Positions 9,038-20,640 of a DNA stretch of 64,000 nt are shown here, piece by piece. The stretch comes from Tetraselmis striata (taxonomy: Eukaryota; Chlorophyta; Chlorodendrophyceae; Chlorodendrales; Chlorodendraceae). The DNA lies in NCBI GenBank assembly GCA_006384855.1, contig VCJN01002685.1, forward strand, positions 39,079 to 103,078, written 5' to 3'. The notes under the pieces were generated by a model that did no database searches, had not been told where the DNA came from, and saw only the letters and a program-made list of their open reading frames with translations. Within the stretch, counting starts at the first letter, position 1; each line of letters opens with the position of its first letter. A program made the position numbers and the translations under genes.

Positions 9038-12000
9038 GCTGAGGCTGCGGAACGGGGCGCCGATGCTGCGGCTGGTGGGGTGCCGCCGGCGGTGGTGGAT
9101 GCTCACCGCCGGGCGGCGAAACTCACCGCTGTGCAGGAGCTGCGCCGCGCTCGCCATGCGCTGGACACTGCTGACCTCGGCATGGTGTCTGACGCCGCTG
9201 CGGCGCTCCCTGCCCTCGATGCCCTCCATCCGCCTCTTGCTGCCACCGGCCCGGAGTACTCTCCCCCCGAAGAACCGCCGGACATGCAACGGGCGCCGCC
9301 GTCGTGGGGCGACAATGCGGATCATGTTATGCGGTGGGGGGAGGACCAGCGGCGGGTTCTGCGTCGTGCACCCCGCCTTTCCGCAGGGCATGTGGACTGG
9401 TGGCGTTGGGAGCACATCAGGGACCTAGACGTACCTTCATAGAGCCTGTGGGTGAACCGCTGCCTGGCGGGGCGGTGCCACTCGCGTACTGCGGCTTTCT
9501 TGGCGAGTGGCTCCGTCTTTGCGCTCCACAAGGACGACCCCGCCGCGCGCGAGGAGCGGGAAAACAGCGGCGAGCCGCTGCGAGTACACCCGCTCGGCGT
9601 CGGCTCCGTGCTGGTGCGCCTGGCCTCCGCCCACGCTCTGGGGCAAGTGGGTGCGGATGCGTGGGAGGTCATGGGCCCGGTGCAACGCAGCTTTCAGTCG
9701 GGAGCTGGCTGTGAGACGGCGTATATGAGCATGCGGGTGGCGCTGCAGCTTTTCGGCGGGCGTGGTACTGGTGGGAAAGGACTATTACTTCTGGATATTC
9801 GGAATGCCATCAATGAGGTATCCCGGGGTGCGATACTTTACGGCTTGCTTCAGCACCCGCGGCTACATGGCCTGATCCCTTTGTTCCAGATGTTGTCCGA
9901 TCGCCCTAGCGACCTGTACTACTACGCGCCGGATGATCCCGGTACTTTGCGCGCCACCCTACAGTCTCGTACGGGTGTACGCCAGGGTGATGTCATGGCC
10001 CCGCTATACTTCTGCCTCGCTATCGCGGGCCCGGTGCAAGCGGTTGTGGCCCGTACCGCCGCTGATACTATTTGCCAGAGTTTTGCGGATGATTGCGGCG
10101 CGGCCACTGCCGCGGCCCACGTTCCGCGCGTTTTCGACGAGTACTGCACGGAGCTTTCCAAAGTCGGACTGGTGGTACAGAACAGTAAGACGCGGTACGT
10201 TCGTCACCCCGGCGACAGCGAGTCCGAGTTGCGGACAGTACGGGAGAAGTTGGCCCCGGGAGGATTTCGGACCCCGGCCGATGATCCTGTCCAAGATGGC
10301 GCCGTGTACCTGGGTGCTCCTATTAGCCATTACCCCGAGTGGATGACCGGCGCGTTGGGGCGGCGCCGGGAGGCCCACGCCACACTGTTGGAGCGCATCG
10401 CCTCCTTTGGCACGTCGGGATACGGCTGCCACCATGGGGCCATGCTGTTGCTGGTCGTATGCGCGGTGCGGCAGACTGGCTTCCTCAGCCGCATGATGCC
10501 GCCGTCGGAGCTGGACCCTTTCTTGGAGGCCGTGGACGCCGCCAACATTTCGGCTGCGTTTTCGCTGCTTGGCCTGGACGCTTGCGACCAGTCTACACCG
10601 CGCATGGAGGCTGCAATCGTTCAGATGAGTATGCCCGCGGATTTTGGCGGTCTGAATCTGGCCTTGCTGCAGTCCGAGGCCCCTGCGGCGTTTTATTCCG
10701 CGCAATCGGTTGTCAAAGTTGCCAAAGTCGCCAAAGTTGATACGGGAGTACGGGCCCGCCCTTGGCCCCTTTTACGAGGCGGTCCGCGCCGAGGTGTCGT
10801 CTGTGGCTACGAGTGCTTTGCCATGGGCGCATGAGACGCGCCGCGTGTACGAGACTGTACGGGCCCTAACCATGTTACCGCAAGAAGATGTGCGGCGCGC
10901 ACGCGCGGCATATGGGCACGCCCACGAGATCTTCGAGTTACTTACGGTCAGTAATGCTACGACCACCGCTGCATCGGATCCAGCAGCTGGTACTACGACC
11001 CGTACGGGTACGAGCACTAGCGGAGGATTGCGCGTCAGCACCACATCTCCTTTTACGGCCACTCCTCTTGGAGTTGGTACTGGTGAGGCCGCCTCTGCGG
11101 CGCAGCAATTGCTTCCTATCGGTGATACGAGTACTGCCAATACCGTTACTACATGCGCTTTTGTAGCTCTGAAGATACCGTCGCCGGGCGAATTAGTGGC
11201 ACACCCTCCGTCAGCAGCCACTGTTTCCCTCCCAGAATCGCTGCCAGGTTCTACTGCTCCGCCCTCGGGTATGGGTTCGGGTGCGACCTCCGATGATCAA
11301 CCCACGACCATGGTTGTCCAACGCCACCTCAGCCGTGCGATTCGCTTGCGTGACTTCGTGGCCCTCGATCTCAGCTTCCAACGTACTGGTGCAGCGGCCT
11401 CGGGACTTGATACCCTGCGCATGTACAGCGCGTGCGGGCCGGGCTCCCTATATCGCTTTTCCAATCGGATCACGAGTCTGCCCGCAAGATTCCCCATGCA
11501 TGCTGCTTATTCGGCCGCCGTTGCGCGGGTACTGGGCCTTTGCCCGCGCGGAGGTTCCGCGCTTGTCACTTGCCCTGGCCCCACGTGTGGTATTTATCCC
11601 TTATGGCTTCGCTCTACGGATGGCTCGAACCGGAGCGCTACGGATTTCATCGTGGATCATCTACCCATATGCCCCGTAGCGAACTACAAGCACCGCATGC
11701 ATACCGCTTTGAAGAATCTGTGGGCATCTGTGGCAATTGATGCGGGGGCGGTGCTTGACCGGGACCGCTCGGGAGCCGGCGACTTGACCCTTGAGACGAG
11801 TGTGCTGCGCCCAACGGACCGCTCGCGGCCGTCGGACCTGACGCTGGCGGGGGGGGGGGCGGCGTGCGATTACATGATCGACATCGCGTGCGTGTCCTCC
11901 ACGACCCCCACTTGGAGGAACGACCCCCGGTGGTGCATCCCGGGAATCGCGGCGACCGAGGCGGAGCATGCGAAGTTGGCAGCGGACCGGGCGTCTTCCG

Positions 12001-12381
12001 CCCCAGTGTAGGGTGTTCACCGGTACTACCCTTTTGTGGTTGAGGACCGCGGCCGTCTCGGGGAGTCCGCTTTGACGGTGGTCTACATCATCGCGGTGGG
12101 CAGTGCGCAACTTCCCTGGCGGTCCTTCCGCCCCGACCTCTTGCTTTCTTCGTGGTCAATCCGTTCAGGCACTTTGGAACTTTGTCGCCAGCCAACCTGC
12201 TGAGTTCCGCCGTCACCTGTCGCGCACACGGCGGGGGCTGTTGCAGCGGGTCTCGGCTTGCGTGCATGGTACCTTGGGCGGCATTCTCTCTGCCGGTGTG
12301 CAGATGGCCAAGTCTGATGCGCGTGCTCGTGCCCACTCTGCGTCTTCTCATGTCACTGCTTCCACCCCGCAATCGTTGTAG
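9038..12381 (+). pseudogene. LINE ORF2: reverse transcriptase plus RLE domain, broken
   Basis: The N-terminal part ends in the RT-flanking stretch LSAGHVDWWRWEHIRDL. The RT core shows LLLLDIRNAINEVSRG, RTGVRQGDVMAPLYF and the FADDCG active site at about 10081-10098. Downstream, CPGPTCGIYP...DHLPICP resembles the CCHC zinc knuckle and RPSDLTL...DYMIDIACVSS the PD-(D/E)XK core of RLE-type LINEs. After the endonuclease, YYPFVVEDRGRLGESAL is the usual C-terminal extension. Damage seen: an in-frame TAG at 9440-9442, a frame change within a CAAAGT(T/C)GC repeat near 10710-10740, an in-frame TAG at 12009-12011, and another frame change before 12103. The family resembles R2/CRE-type elements, but the clade is not certain. 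Confidence 0.72.
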
Positions 12382-12456
12382 AGGACCTTTCTGATTGCCT
12401 TTTGTTTTGGTGATTTCCGATACCGCCTTCTGCTGCTAGCTCATGTAAATATATAT
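9038..12456 (+). mobile_element. Non-LTR retrotransposon (LINE) with restriction-like endonuclease
   Basis: A nearly full-length but decayed LINE. The body encodes a reverse transcriptase followed by a zinc-knuckle and a restriction-like endonuclease domain (9038-12381). The 3' UTR runs from the stop at 12381 to about 12456 and ends in TGTAA followed by an AT tail, the algal polyadenylation signal. The same 3' tail occurs at 8753-8832 (minus), 15896-16036 (plus) and 43866-43915 (plus), which defines the 3' end of the family. The 5' end is uncertain, and no target-site duplication could be fixed for this copy. Confidence 0.78.
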
Positions 12457-13023
12457 CGCATACGCCTTCCGCGATCAATGTGTTCACGACCTGGGTATCG
12501 CTGTACGCCGCGAGGTGGATGACTTGTTTAGCAGGCAGTGCCTCTCGGCAACACCGTACCCCGGGACTAACTTAAGGACCTAGTGCCGGACGCAGAGCTC
12601 TCGCTTCCGGCGTTCAACGTCGTTACCGGGAGCTATGATCCTTGGACCTTGAAACCCCCGTTGCTGGAGTTCAAGACTATGCGGTACGGGGTCAAGTACA
12701 CTGCAGTGCCCCGGGCCACGGCCGTGGATCGGTTTGAGCGCTCCATGTTGGGCGACATACAACGGGGGTTGGCAGCGCGAGATGCGGCGTGGCACAACAC
12801 CCAGCCCGGACGGAAGGGCCCTCTTCGAGACATCCAAGATATGTCGGAGTACACGGGCATGATCTTCGGCACAGTGGGTGAGGTGAGCAAGGGGTGCGCC
12901 GCACAGTGCGCGGTGTCGCATGCTTGGTTGCGGATCGGGGTGTCCTCTCATTGCGAGGCACTCGGTGCACCACCCGGGCTCACCAGAAGGCCTTACTCGC
13001 AAGAGATTTCCTCGGGGTTCTGA
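12457..13023 (+). pseudogene. Retroelement C-terminal fragment, PD-(D/E)XK-like
   Basis: Coding-like sequence directly after the LINE tail, without its own start. The clearest block is 12583-13023, about 146 codons, with PPLLEFKTMRYGVKYTAVP and TAVDRFERSMLGDIQRGLA, and it ends FGTVGEVSKG before losing sense. The E-F-K in the first block could be the E-x-K of a PD-(D/E)XK nuclease, which would make this the endonuclease part of a second, different retroelement. That assignment is inference from the motif and from its position beside an RLE-type LINE. Confidence 0.4.
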
Positions 13024-13195
13024 GCTTGATGGCAACTCGAGAGCGTGCTCGCTGCCTCATCCGACGGCGCAGATTCGTCTGCCACCCCGTTGCCGAACGA
13101 AGCTGCACAGCACGTCCGAGAATCACCCTCGCACCCATGTGCACTCGTGGCCCGGACTGTGAACCGTGCGCGCATCACATATTCTTCCCGCCTCA

Positions 13196-13345
13196 TGCGG
13201 GATGCGGGCCGCTTTTAGGCGGCTTGATGTGTTGATTTTTTAGTACTACTTTTAGCAGCATGTGGATTTGTTACTGCCCTTCTTGTAATTCACACCAGTA
13301 CATGTGTGGGTTACAAAAAGGCCATGTACTACAGGTGCCTCTTGT
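13196..13345 (-). repeat. Inverted unit of the satellite-like repeat
   Basis: Carries GCGGGATGCGGGCCGCTTTT and AGGCGGCTTG, then GGATTTGTTACTGCCC and TTGTAATTCACACCAGTAC, in the same orientation as the unit at 8640-8898. Together these two units flank the LINE and the retroelement fragment. Confidence 0.7.
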
Positions 13346-15895
13346 TACTACTAAAAAAAGAGTCTATGACTAATAAGGAAGCAGCCGTCACGCCCGGGGC
13401 TCTTGCAGCCCCTGAGCCCCCCATGGAGTTTATTTTGGGGGGGGGGGGGGGGGGGGCGGGGGGGGGGGGGGGGGGGGCGTCTTAGGGCACAAGGGCTCCA
13501 CAAAGCCCCAGTGTTAGGCAGCAGTTATCATTCGTCAATAAAACTGCTACCATGTAGAAATCGCACGGATTCTTCAGGATTACCCGACTGTAGGAAAACA
13601 ATCGCCGCACCCCCTAAGTTATCATTCGTCGGTGATGTCATTTTTCTCCGTATGAATGGTCGGAGAAACGTTGTAGGAGCTCGTTACCGCCAACCCCCCT
13701 TCTACTGTAGGAGCATTTTCCCTCCAAGCCAGCAGGTGGCCATGGCGGGCGATGGCCCGCCCGACCATGCGTACCCCCCTCCCCCCCCCCCCCCCCCCCC
13801 CTGCCCGCCACACCACCACCCACCCTCCCGCGCCCGGCTTGTTTCCTCGGCGCACAGCTCTGCGCGTCGCTGCCGGGGACCTTGAGGGGCGTGGGGCGCG
13901 GCGGCCTCTTGGCATACACACCTGGCGCGCGAAGGCGGGTGGGTCGCGTCGCGTTTGTGGCCTTGCGTTCTGCCTCGCCGCATGGGGCGGCCGGCTGGGC
14001 TCGTGCGGCCTTGTTCGGCTCAAGGGGGGCCACAGGACCCGTGGGGGCTTCGGGCTTAGATGTTGGCGGGCCAGCAATCCCTTAAAGCATGAGTAGCTGT
14101 TGCTGCTGCGCATCGCTCAGGCCGCCCGGCCCGGCGCATGCACGTCTCCGGACGCGGGCTGCTGGGTAAGATTATGACGATGCGTGGCTGAAGGAGGAGG
14201 CCGCAGCGGACTTATTGTTGCGCGTTCGAGGGCGTATTGCGCGTCCCGCGCGCTCCTTTCATTTGCAAATCAGAAAATTTTGGGGTCGCTACGGGTGCTG
14301 GACCGTCGGAGAAAGGCCAGATTTTATCGGCGGATGCCACCCTTCCTAATAAAAAACAATTTTGCGCATCCCGCGCGCTTGTTTCGTTGACGAATGACAA
14401 CTTCTGCCTTAGACCAAAGTTGGTAAAGATTGGATATAATTTTTCGACCATGCACCGTCCCCGAATTTGCCCAGACCAAATCCTCATCTGCCGGTGTCCG
14501 CCCGCCGCGAAGTTGCTAACCCCAAAACTCGCTCTGAAAGCCCCAAATCTTGAGATGCGGTGGACACGGAGCGCGGCGGCCGCAGGATTTGGGGCCCAAA
14601 ACGTGTGGGCAGGTGGTTTCGGTTTCACTACGAGCAGCGCGGAAGCGCTGCCTCGTCTGTGGGGATGGCAACGGTAATGGCAATGTCGGCGGGCGACGGG
14701 GCAATGCCGTGGCGGCGCGGGGGTGCGGGCGTGGTTCAGCAACCGCGCGTGCAGTCGCGCGAGTTCCGGTGCCGACAATATTTACCAACTTCAATGCGGT
14801 GGCTACACTTGCGTGTCCGCGTGCCGCAGAATATGGGTCATTTAAATCCTGCGGCGCCGCAGGATTTACAATATCCTCATCCTCATATCGGAAATGCTCA
14901 CCAGCTTCAGTCCTAGCAGACAAGTACGGGGGCCGGTGTGCCGTGTTGATGTTGACCAGGTCATTGCGGATCGCATCAATATGATGTCACGCTGGCCCCG
15001 CTCGCGAACTCAGGACAGAGCGCATTGCAGGCACGACACGCCCCAGAAGCCCCAATGCAAAGCCCCATAAGCACCCTTGGTGCTCCAGCACCGCCCCGGT
15101 AGGTCAGCAGTGCGGACGCTATGGCAAACGAACCGAGGCGGCCGGCCCGGTAAGAGCGGACACCGTTTTCGCCTTTTTCCCGCGATCTCGCACGCATGAC
15201 CTACCGCCGCCGACTTTACACCGCCTACCTTTCTATAGCCAACTTCGACCACCTCGACCCTTTCTAAGTGGCCTTGTGACCCTGTCAAGGCTGACCTCCT
15301 GGCAGCGGCGAGGCTTCTGACCTTCGTAAAGGACGCCTGGCTGTGGCGGAACTGCGAGTAGGCCAAGCGAGTGAGTTACCCTCGCCGATTTTGGCCGTGG
15401 CCAGCACAACCGCGGCCGAGCTCAGCCGCCCGTCACCGCCGCCCGCAGGCACACAGCCCGTCGCCACCGCTACGCCGCAGCTCCCACTGGCGCCGGTTGC
15501 AACTTTGGGCACGGGAGAGGCGGCTCTGGCCGACTAGGGTGGCGGATGCGAAACTTGGCTTGGCCGATGCCGCATTGCCGATGTACATATATCGGGTTCC
15601 TTATTTGGTGTCCAACCGTCACGCACCACATCCTATCCCTGCAGCTCACCGCGCGAACACACAACCCTAAAGCCTAGGCCGGGAACCCTTTTACCCATTT
15701 CCATAAGTCCCCTGGCAAGGGCCACGTGGGTCAGCCAGCCCAGGCAGGGCATGTGGTGCGCGGGCAGTGGGTTAGAGCTGCCCAGCGTGACGGCGGGTCC
15801 TTTTTAGTAATAACAAGAGGTCAAGGGTATTACCATTGCATGCAGGTACGAGAATCTCCACACCATGTAACGACTTGATCACACCATCATCGTCC
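13346..15895. other. Unassigned stretch with G and C runs
   Basis: Contains a G run at 13437-13477, a C run at 13781-13801 and a GC-rich block at 13800-14100. An imperfect internal similarity links 14237-14270 and 14355-14395 (each GCGC[A/G]TCCCGCGCGCT). Around 15270-15350 one frame reads coding-like (DPVKADLLAAARLLTFVKD), possibly a retroelement relic. No gene could be supported. Confidence 0.4.
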
Positions 15896-16036
15896 CGCAG
15901 TCGCTGTAGAGGACGACCTATCTGATTGCCTTTTATTTAGGTGATTTCCGATATCGCCTTCTGCTGCTAGCTCATGTAATTTATATATCGCCGATATCGC
16001 CTTCTGCTGCTAGCTCATGTAATTATATTTATATAT
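15896..16036 (+). mobile_element. LINE 3' tail, 5'-truncated, end duplicated in tandem
   Basis: Matches the LINE at 12367-12456 from its last codons (GCAGTCGCTGTAGAGGA) through the 3' UTR. The final block CGATATCGCCTTCTGCTGCT with AGCTCATGTAA is present twice in tandem (about 15948-15982 and 15991-16025). This is a short copy of the same family on the plus strand. Confidence 0.8.
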
Positions 16037-16679
16037 CACCGTCACAATACAGCTCCAGTAGTCGCTAGTAGGGGCCAGCAGTAATGATTACCTGTAGTCG
16101 CTACCGTATTTACGCGTGATACGCGGAAATCACGCCCAATCAACCTGCCTCAAGCGCATATACTGATATTAAAATTTGCAGTCTCTCCCCCCCGGTACCG
16201 GTAGGCTTTTTGTTATTTTTTTGTTACTTACAGCTTGCTCATGATGTATCTCCATAGCGACTAACAATTTCTATAATAGTCGCTACTACCTGTACATATA
16301 AAAATGCATATATATGTATGAATTTTCGATGTGTGTTATCTTTTTGGTTACAGGGAGAGCGTCGAGAGAATGCACGGATCGATGTGTGTCGTGAGCATTG
16401 CACCGGTAGCGGCTACGCCTGCTCGGGGGCTGGTGACGTTATTGGACCAACTCCGTGTAGCAGGTCCGCAGAGCTGTGCCACCTGTTGTCATCCGGCACC
16501 TGAATCAGGACCGTAGACATCACCTAATGTCAGCACGGCATCGATGCAACTCCTAAGCGCGAAGGGATGATTTACAGTAATATAATCCTCAGTAGCGACT
16601 ACTGGTGCTTGTTTTGTCTAAACTGGTTTATTATTTCGGGCTTTGATCTAAACGTGTCTATGCGGTTTCCTAACAATTT

Positions 16680-16870
16680 AACTGTCCTAGTGCGACCCCG
16701 TACGGTCAGTGGCTAGTGGTCTCAACCGGTCAACCGGTACCATCGGGTTTCAATACGGGCTGCCCCATCGCCCGCGAGCCCTGCGCTCCCGGCCGAGGAG
16801 CTACTTAGGACAGCCACCAGCAGCGCATATGCCATCTTCCAGCTCGCTGCCTTCGGCAGCGGATTCGCGT
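16680..16870 (+). repeat. Dispersed repeat, copy 1 (copy 2 at 40206-40370)
   Basis: Shares with 40206-40370 the blocks AACTGTCCTAGTGCGACCC, ATCGCCCGCGAGCC and GAGCTACTTAGGACA, then CCACCAGC...CATATGCC, at the same spacing. One frame is conserved between copies (ELLRTATSSAYA here, ELLRTTTSISYA there), which hints at a coding segment of a transposon. The element class is not recognised. Confidence 0.6.
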
Positions 16871-18006
16871 ACTTGTGCGCACGAGGGTCGCCGAGGTTGA
16901 AGAAGTCCGCCCCGGGGTTCATCCACCCCATAGTGAGTCGTCGTGCCTCACACACGCGTTACAACATAAGGCAAAAACAGACATCCCCTCGGTATAGTGT
17001 GGTTTCTCCTACTCGTGCGCCCGACGTCGTTTTCCGTTTTTGCCCTGGCTTTGTAGTCGGGACGTTCTCGGGAAATAGTGATGCGCACGGCAAGGAATTG
17101 GAGCTGGGGGAGCTTCCGTTGGGGGGGGGGGGGGGGGGGGTTAACCTCAACACCCTAAATTGAGTCGATGTACATGCCTTCGTTGTGAAGCACCCTCTCT
17201 AATGGTGTGTGGCAGAGCAAGGCGCCCCTTCGGCCAAACATTCGCAGAGGGGATCACGACCTCCCTGTCGCGCTGAAGCACATAGAGGAGAAACTATGCT
17301 GCTTCTATGCTGATCTGGACATATTAGTGACAGACCATCACTTATCCCGGTTTGGCATGTCCTCGCAGGATGTGGGGCAGTATGTATGGTGCACATATAT
17401 ATAACACAATGACCTTGCACTAGTAGCTGAATTTCCGTATACCTGGTAAATTTAATCGATCAAATCGATATATATGCTGCCCAGCTGTTCCGCGCAGCGC
17501 CCCGGCCGCCGTTGTCTTGCGCACCCAACGCCCACCGCCCGCCACGTTTAGCCCCTACCGGTTTTGATCAGCGGCGAGTGTGAGTTCTCCACCATCTAAA
17601 TTGACGGCGGTTTAAAACCGCCCTTGCTGACAGTCTGCTGGGTACGACGTGGGACTGCCAAGGAAGGTGACACAGTAGTTGGGCCAGTCACATTGGTAAG
17701 GCTTGTCAAACTGTTACACCATGGTAAAACTCGAGTTACACGTTCTGCGTGCTGCTACTCGCTACTTTACTGGCTATTGGCAAATATGCCTCATTTGCAG
17801 CACCGTCAAGCACTTTGGCCGGTGGCCAAAGTATGCCTCATCTGTCCGCAGTCTACTCTCTCAAGTGGAGGGGGGGGGGGGGGCGGGGGGGAGGGGGGGG
17901 GGGGGCATCTCCCTAGCCGGTCTCACTGCAAAACTTCTTGACTCGACTAGTATAGAACAATATCATGGCTGCCGGTATCTTTCTGCCCATTGCATGATGG
18001 GAGTAG
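16871..18006. other. Unassigned stretch
   Basis: Holds G runs at 17121-17140 and 17870-17905 and an ATCGATcaaATCGAT direct repeat near 17454-17470. No coding region, RNA gene or mobile element could be supported here. Confidence 0.4.
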
Positions 18007-18350
18007 TCAATACGGAGGCCGCTGGCCCGGTGGCCTCGTCCACGCCCCACGCGGCATGTTGGGGTACGGCAGGAGGGCTGCCCTGAGTGGTGCCGCTGCA
18101 CTTGCCGGGGGCGGGTAATCGGGGACGAAGCCACCCGCCATGCCGGCTTCCCAATTTCTGGCAGCCTCTCTCTGTCTGCGCACAGTGGTCGCCGTATCGC
18201 GGGGATAGTTCATGTACAAGTAGCGGGACAACATGGCCGTAGCCGCGAGCGCCACTGCCGTGAACAACTTGAACTAGTCGACGAAGGCTCCCCGTAGCTT
18301 GGCTGGGGTTCCCTAGTAGGTCCTTCTTGATGCACATTTTCAGGGCGCGG
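18007..18350 (-). pseudogene. Decayed coding stretch with one membrane helix
   Basis: On the minus strand one frame reads AKLRGAFVD, an in-frame TAG, then FKLFTAVALAATAMLSRYLY followed by MNYPRDTATTVRRQREAARN and WEAGMAGGFVPDYPPP. Immediately upstream, in another frame, comes LKMCIKKDLLGNPSQ. A single hydrophobic helix followed by a charged segment looks like a small membrane protein, perhaps of the mitochondrial inner membrane. At least one stop and one frame change break it. The family is not recognised. Confidence 0.35.
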
Positions 18351-18778
18351 TACAATTGAGCCCGCGCCGCAGCGAACCATGTCTAGTCGACTTCGCTAAA
18401 CATGTCTCCATCAGAAACCCGGGTATCGTCCGGCGCGTCAAAGAGGAAGCACTTCTAGCACTTCTAGTTTTCAAGTGCCGTCACACTGTATTTTACCTCA
18501 TGCGTACCCGACACGACACGTGCCCGGATCTTGAACCCAGAACCCGAGGCGGCGCCCCCCCTCACCCCCCCCCCCCCCCCCCGCAAGATCTGACATGTGC
18601 ACTGGCGTTAAGAACGCGTCCGTCGATGGTCCATGTCATACTCCCACGAGCCGGCGGCTGAAGTCCACCCTGAAAGGTACAGTGAGTCGGCGGGTGGCTG
18701 ACATAACTGCGTAAAAGATTTGAATTTCACAGGCGTTGACCGCCCCGTGCTACTGCGTTTTTGATGTTGCTCTTGCAG

Positions 18779-19002
18779 CTCGGGACAAGGCGGTGTTGTC
18801 GGCTGTCTTTGACGCATGATGGCCGTGCGACACTCAGACGACGGGGATCCCTTACGCTCTGAAGAAGATGCCGGCGTTTCCCATCGCCGCGCCCCCGCAC
18901 ATCGAGCGGATTTGCTACGCTACCTTCAACTACCGTGCCGGCTACAACCGCGCAGCCGAAGACCACATCTACGCCAAGGAGACCGTCATTGCCGCGATCT
19001 GA
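18779..19002 (+). pseudogene. Exon-like coding stretch with in-frame stop
   Basis: A good splice acceptor (TTGATGTTGCTCTTGCAG) precedes a frame that reads ARDKAVLSAVFDA, an in-frame TGA, then WPCDTQTTGIPYALKKMP, FPIAAPPHIERICYATFNY and RAGYNRAAEDHIYAKETV up to a second TGA at 19000-19002. Composition and residue mix look like real protein rather than chance. Another acceptor-like site follows near 19055. I do not recognise the protein. It may be a decayed host gene or a terminal exon whose first TGA is a sequence error. Confidence 0.35.
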
Positions 19003-19591
19003 GAGTACACCTACCCCTCCCCCTTCCTCCCAACCCCACTGCGACCATCCTTGTAGGTTGTGTTAACGGTGCACCTTGTGCTATACATGACGAAGCATGG
19101 GAACGTCAGACGGAACTACCTCGCTCGACACAGCCCTCTTGGCGAGCTGATGGGTAGTTTAGAGTCGGCACCCGCTCGGCGCGGCGCACTGCTTAGTTTT
19201 ACATATCAGCGCCGGGATATATACATAGCCGAGGAAAGACCCATCGTCATACTCAAACCCGCACGCCGTATTGCACACCCATGCGCCGGGGCGGGCGGGG
19301 AGAGGGGGGGGGGGGGGGGAGCGAGCTATTTACACAGCCTCATAAAATCATAGACGCCCTACTTTCGATCTTGTCCAAACATGCTCGGACATGTTTTGAC
19401 ACGGCTGCCGCGGTAACCCGTACGGTGATAAATGACGTTCGATTATTACAACCGTGTTCATACGTGCGATTGTAATAACAAACAGATATATTCCGGTATA
19501 TTGCGATTTCAACAACGGCAAATCGCATATCGCGCCGCGGTGATTTTACTCCAGGGGTAGTTTCTACAGATGCATGCGCGGTATAGTCATC
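19003..19591. other. Unassigned stretch
   Basis: Contains a G run at 19304-19319 and an open frame at 19060-19353 (plus) that begins right after the acceptor-like site. Nothing in it is recognisable. Confidence 0.35.
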
Positions 19592-19712
19592 GGCGCTTCG
19601 GGGTTCGAATGAGGCAATGGTCTACGGGCTATGCCAGACCTACGACTGCAGTTGGCGCACGAGGTCAAGTGATGGGGCGGCTTCGGCCGATGTCCCGGGG
19701 CGAACTTTAATT
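19592..19712 (+). mobile_element. SINE body, copy 2
   Basis: Matches the minus strand of 39531-39655: CTTCGGGGTTCGAATGA, GCAATGGTCTA, CAGACCTACGACTGCA, GAGGTCAAGTG, then GGCGGCTTCGGCCGATGTCC and CGGGGCGA. The tRNA-like head present in the other copy is missing here, so this copy is 5'-truncated. It is followed by a short AT-rich tail. Confidence 0.65.
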
Positions 19713-20640
19713 TACTTAATACATCGGCGCTGCCTCTGTAGCCCAATTTCAGCCTCCAGAGGATTATTACACGGTGTTTTTAAAGGTGTCTTTTTCCTAC
19801 AGAGACCATTTTTGGCTACAGAGGCACAGCGCCCCGCACGCGGGGCGATGATGCGCCCGCAGTGCGTTTGCCTCGCGCGTGGTGCACCCACGTCTCCAAG
19901 CCGACACCACGCAATCACACATGCCCATGATGTGCACCCTTTGCGTTGCTACCGGGGTTGTCACGGTCATAGCGACATACTACAAAGTCACGGTTATCTC
20001 AGGCTGCCGCATTTGAAATGCATGCGGGTAGGACATTAGTTATTGTGCAATTGGCGGTAACCAAATGGGCAATTGGACCACCGCGCATCGACTGTCACAT
20101 TAGGCCATCACAACTTGATTTGTCGTTTTAGGTGCCCGCCCCCTTTTGTCTGAGCCCCCCTTTTATTTTCTCCTGCTGCATCCACGTGTCCTACAAAATG
20201 CTGTCAAAAGCGCTGCCAACAGATGCCACTGGGTGCTTATATAATGGATGGTGATGTCACGCAAGCACATATTGCCCGGCAAGCTATTGCCTCATGGATA
20301 ACATGGACAAGATGATATGACAATTATGAAGAAAACCACATGACTACAATGTGGAAGTATTAACCCCTTGCCCTCCCGGGCGAAGCCTACCCATCGTATG
20401 CCGACATCGCAGTTTCGAGGGCGCTGAGATGCGCGAACACGATGGGCAACATGCCCTTCGTCGTCCACTTGCAGTTGCCGCGGAGCAGCTTGAGCAGTAT
20501 ATGCGCAGCTTTACCAAGACCTGGCTCGCCTGCGTGCTTGCCCATTTCAAACTTGCCGCCGAAGAACCGGCCTAGACAGTCGGCGGGGGGGGGGGGGGGG
20601 GGGGGGGGACTTCCGCATCTGCGCCCAAACCCCGCCTTTT
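19713..20640. other. Unassigned stretch
   Basis: No gene or known repeat. A G run at 20585-20608 is followed by T-rich sequence, and an inverted similarity of about 20 bp (CTACAGAGGC) flanks 19735-19822. Confidence 0.35.

Noticed and set aside
8761-12456. LINE tails at 8761 and 12450 as terminal inverted repeats of one DNA transposon
   Set aside because: The left copy has its own 14-bp duplication and is a separate 80-bp LINE insertion; the right copy is the LINE 3' end.
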